In this document: in pieces, positions 1 to 5,590 of the stretch | Numbering within the stretch: position 1 is the first letter of the stretch | How the letters are laid out: each line of letters starts with the position of its first letter | Source: Saprospiraceae bacterium | Lineage (GTDB): Bacteria; Bacteroidota; Bacteroidia; Chitinophagales; Saprospiraceae | Direction: 5' to 3' | Length of the DNA stretch: 7,618 nucleotides | NCBI GenBank assembly: GCA_020850025.1 | Contig: JADZFI010000524.1 | Span: forward strand, 1-7,618 | Notes under the pieces: generated by a model | Seen by the model: the letters and a program-made list of their open reading frames with translations, nothing else | Database searches by the model: none | Told to the model about the DNA's origin: nothing | Position numbers and translations under genes: made by a program

Positions 1-1112
1 ATTCCAGGAATTACGTTTTTGCCGAACACAAACAGCGGTGCGGCCGCGCCGTGATCGGTGCCATCGCTGGCGTTGGAGGCAATGGTCCGCCCGAATTCCG
101 AGAAGGTCATGCCGGCCACGCGGTCGTCAATGCCCAGCATTTCCAGGTCTTTCTGGAAAGCGCCCACCGCTTCGGAGAGGGTACGCAACAGGTTGGCGTG
201 ATTGCCCTGAGTATTGCCGAAGGTGCCGTCTACCTGTTCGCTGTGGGTATCAAAACCAAACATGGAAACAATGTAAATAGGTGTGGTCAATCCGCCGCTG
301 ATCAATTGCGCCACTATTTTTAATTGATCTGCCAGGTTGTTACCGCTGGGATAAGTGGCCAGATTACTGCCGTTTTCGGCCGCAGCTTTGACGGAATTGT
401 AATACACCTGCGCCTGCTGTGTGATCAAACGCACGTACTCCAGCTCCCTGCCATAGTGGCTGTTCGGGGCAGGTTCGGGCACATCGCTGACGAACTGATA
501 AAAAGTAGCCGGATCGGTGATGCCCATGCCCACCGGCACCGTATTCCCCATCAGTGCCAAGGACACCGTGGCGCCAATCTGAATGGCCAAAGGATCAGGG
601 TTGGTGGCGTTAGGGTAGCCGTCCGGAAAATCCGGGTGAATGCTTTGCATGTAGCGTCCTGCCCAGCCGGTTTCCAGATATTGGTCTGAATCGGCGGCCG
701 ACATCCAGATATCCATAGAGCGGAAGTGGGAATAATCCTGGTTTGGGTAACCCACATTTTGCACCACCGACATTTTTCCGTCGTTGAACAGATTCCGGAA
801 GTCCTGCATGGAAGGATGCAGGGCATTTTTGATGGTTCCGTTCAGCGGGAGCGTTAGGTTTTGCGGTATGAGTACGTGCGGCCTGTTGATGGCGAGGTTG
901 TCCATCTGATCAATGGGAATGAAGGTATTCAGGCCATCATTGCCACCGTTGAGTTCTATGAGTACCAGCACACGGTCGTTGGAATTGCCTCCTTCTGCCA
1001 ATGCGCGGAGGAAAGGAACCCGTGCCATCGGGTTGATGGCGTGGCCCTGATGCTGGAAGGTTGCCCAGGCAGCAGCAAGACCGGTATTGCGGAGAAAAGC
1101 TCTTCTTTTCAT
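1..1112 (-). CDS. DUF1501 family exported protein (C-terminus beyond window)
   Basis: About 370 residues are visible, reading left off the window edge; the family usually runs to roughly 400-480. I translated this frame through to the edge and found no stop. Family hallmarks appear in order: ELNGGNDGLN (residues 53-62), SHFRSMDIW (128-136), GFDTHSEQ (286-293), MTFSEFGRT (335-343) and GTDHG (351-355). DUF1501 proteins belong to the alkaline phosphatase/sulfatase superfamily; the Asp/His-rich motifs suggest a metal-site fold, but no reaction is established. The start at 1112 gives MKRRAFLRNTGLAAAWATF, an RRxFL twin-arginine-like signal with a weak hydrophobic stretch, so export by Tat is inferred. 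The upstream ATG in the gap is in another frame and stops after three codons. It lies 40 bp downstream of the DUF1800 gene on the same strand, and such pairs recur in Bacteroidota and Planctomycetes. Family assignment is firm; function is unknown. Confidence 0.93.
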   Translation of the reverse strand, partial: MKRRAFLRNTGLAAAWATFQHQGHAINPMARVPFLRALAEGGNSNDRVLVLIELNGGNDGLNTFIPIDQMDNLAINRPHVLIPQNLTLPLNGTIKNALHPSMQDFRNLFNDGKMSVVQNVGYPNQDYSHFRSMDIWMSAADSDQYLETGWAGRYMQSIHPDFPDGYPNATNPDPLAIQIGATVSLALMGNTVPVGMGITDPATFYQFVSDVPEPAPNSHYGRELEYVRLITQQAQVYYNSVKAAAENGSNLATYPSGNNLADQLKIVAQLISGGLTTPIYIVSMFGFDTHSEQVDGTFGNTQGNHANLLRTLSEAVGAFQKDLEMLGIDDRVAGMTFSEFGRTIASNASDGTDHGAAAPLFVFGKNVIPG

Positions 1113-1152
1113 TGTTGTAGCATGTTGTGTTGGAGACGTTAAGCCATCCGGG

Positions 1153-2880
1153 TTAGATCAATTGATATTCTGCCAGATTCATGATGTACTTGTGCATGGT
1201 GGCCAAACGGAACCAAACGGTTTGCACCGCCATGGGGTCCGTCGGATTGTTCACGTATGCATTCCAGGCATCGGTCCAGTAGTGGTCGCTCAATTGACCG
1301 GAAAGAAGGATGCTTTTCAGATAGAATTTTTTCAGCGCCGAGATTGGCATGGGATACAACACCGCGAGCGTATCCTCAATCAGGGCATTAGGATCGCCCG
1401 GATCGGGGAACTGGGCGGCGAACGCTATATGATTGATGATGAGCTTTTGAGGGCCTACATCTGTGCCGACAAAGGACATGACATCGGTAATGATGTTGCG
1501 ATTCCTGATGGTATCGGCACTGATCCAGTTGCGGTAGAAGGTGGGCGTTTGGCGATAAGCCGACCAGCCGGCTACATTGGGTGGGCTTCCCGGTATCATC
1601 TGCAAGGCGCCACAGAAATAGTTGATCCCCAGGCGAATGGAGTAGTTGTCGAACAAAGTGGGCGCAGGAAGGGTCAGGTTGTAATTCCTAAGCAGCCCAA
1701 CCAATAATTCCAGCGGGTTTTTAATCATACAACCTTTATTGACTGCATCGAAGAAATGCTCGCTCTGCAGCAATGCTTTCACCACTGGTTTGATCTCGTA
1801 GTTGTTGTCGCGGAAAATTTGCGCCATGGGCACAATCACGTTGGCCTCAACATCCTGATCGATATTGTAATATACGAAAAAACGGTAGAGTTTGCGGCAG
1901 ATGAACAGGGATACCTCTTCCTTCTGCAGGATCATATTGATCAGGGCATCCAGTTCAGCTTCACCATTGCTGGATCCCTGGATGATGGTATTCCCGTAGA
2001 AGGAAGAGAACACCTTGAAGCCCTGGTCGTGAAGCTGGGGCACAAAAATGGTATTGCCATTTTGATCCAGCGTCCAGCCGGTCAACACCCTGGCTGCCGC
2101 TACCACATCGTCTTCAGAATACGTTTGAGGCGCGTCTTTGCCCACTGTGAACAGTTCCTGTAATTCACGTGCATAGTTTTCATCCGGAGCGATCAGGTTA
2201 TTCAGGAATCCGTTCAGGAAAATCAGCATCAAAGGGTCTTTCGTCACCTCCTTCACGAAGGTTCTGAAATTACCCAAAGCATTTCTGCGCAGCATCTGGT
2301 TGTGATCGTAAGCTGCCTTCCCCCGAAAAACGGCATCCGTCTGTGTGGCAAAATGGTTGTGCCAGAACAGGGTCATTTTTTCCTGAATATTGGCTTCACC
2401 CACGATCATTCGGTTGAGCCACCAGCCTCTCCAGCTTTCTATGCGAAAACCTTCTGCTTCCACATCAAAAGGTGCGTTTATCCAGGTTTGGCCGGATGGC
2501 ACATTGGGATCGGCATAGGGCGGAACGGCATTGGTGTTGTTATAGTCGTTAATTGGCGGTGCCGGAGGGGTTGTCGGCACATCCAGGATAAAATTCACCG
2601 CATTTTCTGCGCTGCCCAGAGCCAACAGCTGTTGCACCTGGGCATACTTCAACCCGAAGGTGGTTCTGCGAAGCAGGTGAGCCGCCTTATCCTGCGTCCA
2701 GGGACCCTGATAAGGATCCAACCCGCCTTGCAGGGTAAACTGGCGGTCGAAATACGACTGATCGCCCGTTTTGAACAGGTCTTCAGCTGGCAGAGGCGCC
2801 ACAGTTTCAATGCGAACGCCCGTCCCCTGAGCGGCTATTTTTTCGAAAAAACGCCTGCGGGAAAGTTTGATGTCGCTCAT
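1153..2880 (-). CDS. DUF1800 domain-containing protein
   Basis: This is a complete 575-residue protein of the DUF1800 family (PF08811). Its hallmarks are LLRRTTFG (69-76), the WWLNRM helix followed by MTLFWHNHF (153-177), ENYARELQELFTVG (234-247), ARVLTGWT (263-270) and PPNVAGWSAYRQ (433-444). The conserved WHNHF and ENYAREL blocks are typical, but no enzymatic activity is established for the family. The N-terminus, MSDIKLSRRRFFEK, carries an SRRRFF twin-arginine-like motif, yet the next 20 residues (AAQGTGVRIETVAPLP) are not hydrophobic. If it is exported it may lack a classical h-region, or may travel bound to a partner. Residues 101-135 are rich in Pro and Asn and look like a loop insertion. 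It is first in a leftward unit with the DUF1501 gene, and its promoter must lie in the 2881-3079 region shared with the divergent propeller gene. The partner assignment follows from genome context, not from any motif. Confidence 0.94.
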   Translation of the reverse strand: MSDIKLSRRRFFEKIAAQGTGVRIETVAPLPAEDLFKTGDQSYFDRQFTLQGGLDPYQGPWTQDKAAHLLRRTTFGLKYAQVQQLLALGSAENAVNFILDVPTTPPAPPINDYNNTNAVPPYADPNVPSGQTWINAPFDVEAEGFRIESWRGWWLNRMIVGEANIQEKMTLFWHNHFATQTDAVFRGKAAYDHNQMLRRNALGNFRTFVKEVTKDPLMLIFLNGFLNNLIAPDENYARELQELFTVGKDAPQTYSEDDVVAAARVLTGWTLDQNGNTIFVPQLHDQGFKVFSSFYGNTIIQGSSNGEAELDALINMILQKEEVSLFICRKLYRFFVYYNIDQDVEANVIVPMAQIFRDNNYEIKPVVKALLQSEHFFDAVNKGCMIKNPLELLVGLLRNYNLTLPAPTLFDNYSIRLGINYFCGALQMIPGSPPNVAGWSAYRQTPTFYRNWISADTIRNRNIITDVMSFVGTDVGPQKLIINHIAFAAQFPDPGDPNALIEDTLAVLYPMPISALKKFYLKSILLSGQLSDHYWTDAWNAYVNNPTDPMAVQTVWFRLATMHKYIMNLAEYQLI

Positions 2881-3079
2881 AAATTATCAATGAGGTAAAA
2901 GGTGAATGTTATCCGGTATGAGGCAAAGACGATGCAAGTTCGGAAATTGTTACCCACAAAAATGTTAATTGTTTCTAATAAAATGGAGAAAACCATCCAC
3001 AGAGTCCATTGCCGAAGCAAATAAAATTGGAGTATCTTGTCAACCAAAATCGAAGACTTTACGTTAACAAAGCCTGGCC
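2881..3079. other. Divergent intergenic region
   Basis: About 200 bp separate the DUF1800 start from the original start of the propeller gene. The stretch is visibly AT-richer than the flanking genes and has no convincing coding frame. It must hold promoters for both directions. On the leftward strand, TTGACA (3043-3038) is followed 12 bases later by TTTATTTG (3025-3018), one base off the Bacteroidota -7 consensus TAnnTTTG. That spacing is short, and it would leave a leader of roughly 130 nt before DUF1800. No riboswitch, operator palindrome or small RNA was recognised. Confidence 0.6.
3009..3039 (+). promoter_or_regulatory. Candidate Bacteroidota-type promoter for the propeller gene
   Basis: TTG at 3009-3011 is followed after 21 bases by TATCTTG at 3033-3039, which resembles the Bacteroidota -33 TTG / -7 TAnnTTTG arrangement with one T missing. 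Transcription would begin near 3046, about 35 bases before the ATG at 3080. The match is imperfect, and short AT-rich motifs of this kind occur by chance, so this is only a candidate. Confidence 0.22.
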
Positions 3080-3112
3080 ATGAGATAATCCTTACTTTTC
3101 CCAATATGTTTC
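3080..3112 (+). other. Interrupted signal-peptide start (nonsense at codon 3)
   Basis: This stretch is in frame with the propeller gene and reads ATG-AGA-TAA, then codons for SLLFPICF running straight into MLLNAFGLQAQS at 3113. If TAA (3086-3088) were AAA, the protein would begin MRKSLLFPICFMLLNAFG followed by LQAQS. That is a textbook Sec signal peptide: basic n-region, hydrophobic core and an Ala-Gln-Ser type cleavage zone. No ATG, GTG or TTG lies in frame between the TAA and 3113. The reading is direct from the sequence; the idea that TAA replaced a Lys codon is inference. Confidence 0.7.
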
Positions 3113-4522
3113 ATGCTACTGAATGCGTTTGGACTCCAGGCTCAGTCCACCGTGATTTGGAGCGATTCCATCGTAGTGGTTCCCACCAGTTTGCCGGTTA
3201 CTGCGCCCCGGATCTCTTTTTTACAAAACGGGACGCCGGTGGTTACCTGGGGCACAAGCGCAAGCTCCACCAGTCAGATCTGGTGTTCCAGGTTTGAAAA
3301 TGGCGGATTTACGGCGCCAGCGCCGGTGGTTCAGAGTCCCAACTCACCCATTCTCTTCGGTTTTGGCGGCTACGACATGGCTATTTATGGTAACAAGATA
3401 TTTGTAGTGTTTGAGCAGTTGGCGGGTGGAATATGGTGCGTCTCCTCATCAGACGGAGGGCAATCCTTCGGGACGGCTGTCCTGGTACAAGCTCCTATTA
3501 GCGGCGGTTATGCCACCATTTCTTCTATTACCACAGATGACAACGGCAATCCCATTATCAGTTATATTCGGGAAAAAAACGGCGCTGTGTATGAGGTGCG
3601 TAAATCCACCGATGGGGGGTTAAGTTTTGGCGATCCGGTAATTGCCAATGCGCCGGCCCCAGGTGGCGCAGTATGTGAATGTTGCAGCGCTGATATGCTC
3701 ACATCCGGAGATTCGGTTTGGATCGTTTTCCGAAATAATGACCAAAACATCCGGGATATCTGGATCAGTCGGTCTACCGACCTGGCCGCCAGTTTCGACA
3801 TCGCTGCGGATATTGACGAAACAGATTGGCAAGTCAATACTTGCCCGATCAGCGGCCCGCGCATGGCCCGAATGGCCGACAGCATAGCGGGGGTGTGGAT
3901 GAGCCAGGCATCCGGAACCGCCAGGGTTTATGCCAATACGCTTCATGCAGGCAAAATGACAGTTGGACCTCAGATGGAGTTCCTGACGGATGGCGGAGTG
4001 ACTGTTCCTCAAACATTTCCGGATATCGCAGCAGAGGACGATACAGTTGGCATTGTATTTCTGGAAAAATCCAGGGAAATCGTTTTTTTCCATACTACTA
4101 CGGGCATGGGAAACTTCCAGCAGCCTGGTATTCGTATAGCGAAACCAAACCATACCCTGCAATGGCCTACTCTGGGTTTTCACGAGGGCGCGTTTCATCT
4201 GGTTTATGTGGATGCCACTGCCGATCTGGTGCTTTACCGCAGAGGAACCCTGTTGAGCACCAATTCGACTGTTGAACCTACTCAGGAAGGACAAATCCAA
4301 ATTTTCCCGAATCCTGCGCCTGATGGAAGTTTCCAGATTTTATGCCGTGAGGGCATGGTAGAAGAGCTAATGTTGTGGAACCTATTGGGCCAGTGCGTTC
4401 ATCATTGGAGAGGCCTGGAGAACAACCCGATACTGACGCTTACCGGGACTTTGCCGGGCATTTACACGATCCGGGTAAAACATTCCGGGGGTGTTTTTAT
4501 CGGCAAAGTTCAGATCAAATAA
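3113..4522 (+). CDS. Sialidase-like beta-propeller protein with T9SS C-terminal sorting domain
   Basis: The open frame is 469 residues from the first usable ATG. Residues 20-385 are beta-rich repeats with two good Asp-box motifs, SSDGGQSF (112-119) and STDGGLSF (165-172), and one degenerate copy, STDLAASF (221-228). This is typical of a BNR/sialidase-type six-bladed propeller. I do not see the F/YRIP motif or a clear arginine triad, so sialidase activity should not be assumed. A Cys cluster, VCECCSAD (187-194), and a later CPISGPR (244-250) look like a specific subgroup feature and could form disulfides or a metal site. Residues about 390-469 (IFPNPAPDGSF, LWNLLGQ, LPGIYTIRV, GKVQIK) are a type A T9SS sorting domain, so surface display or secretion is expected. 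The start is abnormal: MLLNAFGLQAQS is only the end of a signal peptide, and the rest is cut off by TAA at 3086. The next gene follows closely downstream, so co-transcription is likely. Confidence 0.88.
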   Translation: MLLNAFGLQAQSTVIWSDSIVVVPTSLPVTAPRISFLQNGTPVVTWGTSASSTSQIWCSRFENGGFTAPAPVVQSPNSPILFGFGGYDMAIYGNKIFVVFEQLAGGIWCVSSSDGGQSFGTAVLVQAPISGGYATISSITTDDNGNPIISYIREKNGAVYEVRKSTDGGLSFGDPVIANAPAPGGAVCECCSADMLTSGDSVWIVFRNNDQNIRDIWISRSTDLAASFDIAADIDETDWQVNTCPISGPRMARMADSIAGVWMSQASGTARVYANTLHAGKMTVGPQMEFLTDGGVTVPQTFPDIAAEDDTVGIVFLEKSREIVFFHTTTGMGNFQQPGIRIAKPNHTLQWPTLGFHEGAFHLVYVDATADLVLYRRGTLLSTNSTVEPTQEGQIQIFPNPAPDGSFQILCREGMVEELMLWNLLGQCVHHWRGLENNPILTLTGTLPGIYTIRVKHSGGVFIGKVQIK

Positions 4523-4545
4523 TGCCTAAGTCTTTCCTTTACAAT

Positions 4546-5229
4546 ATGAACATTACATACTTCGGACACTCTTGTTTTCTGGTAACTACTGCCGGAAAAC
4601 GCATTCTTTTCGATCCTTTCATCAGCGGCAACCCCTTGGCCAAAGAAGTGGAGGTGGATGACATTCGCTGCGATTACATCCTGCTCTCACACGGGCACAG
4701 CGATCACTGTATCGATCTGGAGCGCATTGCCCGCAACAACCCGGAGGTCACCATTGTCGGCATTTGGGAAATTCATGCCAGGTACAGCGAAATGGGCTTT
4801 AAAACTCATCCAATGAACAAAGGCGGGTGGTGGAACTTCGATTTCGGACGGGTGAAAATGGTGAATGCTGTTCACTCCAGCAGCTGGCCGGACGGGACGT
4901 ATGCCGGTTCTCCGGCTGGTTTTGTACTGGATACCAAGGACGGTGTGTTATATTTTGCCGGAGATACTGCCCTTACGATGGACATGCAGCTCATTCCGAT
5001 GACCTGCCCCAAACTGGATGTCGCCATAATGCCTGTTGGCTCCAATTTTACCATGGACTACCAGGATGCCCTAATAGCTTCTGATTTCGTCAAGTGCGAC
5101 AAGGTGATTGGGTGTCATTTCGACACCTTCGGGTTTGTGGTCATCAATCATGAAGAGGCCATCCGGGCATTTTCTGCAAGAAGCAAGGAGTTGTTACTGC
5201 CAGCCATTGCAGAAACCATCCGTATTTGA
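4546..5229 (+). CDS. UPF0173 family metal-dependent hydrolase (metallo-beta-lactamase fold)
   Basis: The 227-residue product matches the usual length of UPF0173 proteins, which are predicted cytoplasmic metal-dependent hydrolases with unknown physiological substrate. Visible motifs are ITYFGHSCF (3-11), ILFDPFISGNP (20-30), the metal-binding SHGHSDH (48-54), His110 in AVHSSS, AGDT (138-141), the family-specific MPVGSNFTM (162-170) and GCHFDTFG (189-196). All expected metal ligands appear present. I chose the ATG at 4546 because family members typically begin directly at the ITYFGHS strand. An in-frame ATG at 4522 overlaps the previous stop as TAATG and would add eight residues (MPKSFLYN), so coupled initiation there is a real alternative. 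It follows the propeller gene on the same strand and converges on the MmcQ-like gene with 7 bp between stops. No functional link to the propeller is evident. Confidence 0.93.
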   Translation: MNITYFGHSCFLVTTAGKRILFDPFISGNPLAKEVEVDDIRCDYILLSHGHSDHCIDLERIARNNPEVTIVGIWEIHARYSEMGFKTHPMNKGGWWNFDFGRVKMVNAVHSSSWPDGTYAGSPAGFVLDTKDGVLYFAGDTALTMDMQLIPMTCPKLDVAIMPVGSNFTMDYQDALIASDFVKCDKVIGCHFDTFGFVVINHEEAIRAFSARSKELLLPAIAETIRI

Positions 5230-5236
5230 TGATGTG

Positions 5237-5590
5237 CTACAGATCCAGAGCTTCCCGGTCGGCTTTTTTCAGGGAAGCTACTACCAGTTCGTAGGAGTGA
5301 TCTATCAGTTCTCGCAATAGCCGTTGATCCAGCCCGCCCTCGAAATGCACGGTATTCCAGTGCTTTTTGTTCATGTGATATCCGGGCTGGATCTCGGCAT
5401 ATTGCTCCCGGAGCTCAACTGCCCGATCGGGATCACATTTCAGATTAACGGTGAATTCGTCGCTGTCCAGACCTGTCAGGGCAAACATTTTTCCTCCCAC
5501 CTTCAGCACAAGCGTTTCAGGTCCGAAGGGAAAATCCTCAGAGGTGGCTTTTTTTGCCAGACAGTAATCTCTGAACGTTTCGATATCCAT
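5237..5590 (-). CDS. MmcQ/YjbR family protein
   Basis: This is a small, complete 117-residue protein of the MmcQ/YjbR family (PF04237), which has a CyaY-like fold and is often annotated as DNA-binding, although the biological role is not settled. Family features are the DFPFGPETLVLKVGGKMFAL block (19-38), a strand segment FTVNLKCDP (46-54), the signature PGYHMNKKHWNTV (69-81) and a C-terminal helix LIDHSYELVVASLKK (95-109). Length and motif order are normal. It has no signal peptide or membrane segment, so it is cytoplasmic. Its ATG shares one base with the stop of the upstream amidohydrolase-like gene (TAATG), which suggests translational coupling and a shared transcript. The family is often found as a stand-alone housekeeping gene, so the cluster does not explain its job. 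Confidence 0.93.
   Translation of the reverse strand: MDIETFRDYCLAKKATSEDFPFGPETLVLKVGGKMFALTGLDSDEFTVNLKCDPDRAVELREQYAEIQPGYHMNKKHWNTVHFEGGLDQRLLRELIDHSYELVVASLKKADREALDL
5249..5279. repeat. Perfect 8-bp inverted repeat at the convergent gene end
   Basis: AGCTTCCC (5249-5256) and GGGAAGCT (5272-5279) are perfect complements around a 15-base spacer containing a run of six T (six A on the other strand). It lies inside the last codons of the MmcQ-like gene and 20 bp past the end of the UPF0173 gene. There is no U-tract after the stem on either strand, so it is not a standard intrinsic terminator. It could still stabilise or stop the rightward transcript. It may also be a chance product of coding sequence. 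Confidence 0.45.

Noticed and set aside
1113..1152. Possible terminator or separate promoter between DUF1800 and DUF1501
   Set aside because: The 40-bp gap shows no stem with a T-run and no good promoter match, so a shared transcript is simpler.
1087..1707. Rightward open frame of about 200 codons antisense to the DUF1800 gene
   Set aside because: It lies wholly opposite strongly conserved DUF1501/DUF1800 coding sequence and its product has no recognisable motif. Long antisense frames are expected in DNA of this composition.
2302..2898. Rightward open frame of about 198 codons opposite the DUF1800 N-terminal half
   Set aside because: It overlaps the conserved WHNHF and LLRRTTFG coding regions on the other strand and shows no protein-like pattern of its own.
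2877..3104. Leftward 75-codon frame across the divergent intergenic region
   Set aside because: The region is AT-rich and must hold two promoters. The product is short with no homology I recognise, and it ends overlapping the DUF1800 start.
3037..3297. Rightward 86-codon frame overlapping the propeller start
   Set aside because: It runs in a different frame through the signal-peptide and propeller coding region and ends without any recognisable domain. A frameshift from it into the propeller is less economical than the single TAA/AAA explanation.
3620..4300. Leftward open frame of 226 codons antisense to the propeller gene
   Set aside because: The translated product has no domain or signal, while the opposite strand carries clear Asp boxes, so it is a shadow frame.
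4375..4521. In-frame upstream extension of UPF0173 into the propeller gene
   Set aside because: It would overlap the T9SS sorting domain coding region by about 147 bases and add sequence unlike any UPF0173 N-terminus.
5255..5275. Possible -1 frameshift slippery run of six A in the MmcQ-like gene
   Set aside because: The A run is not in the phase needed for a classic X XXY YYZ site, and the gene already ends at normal family length.
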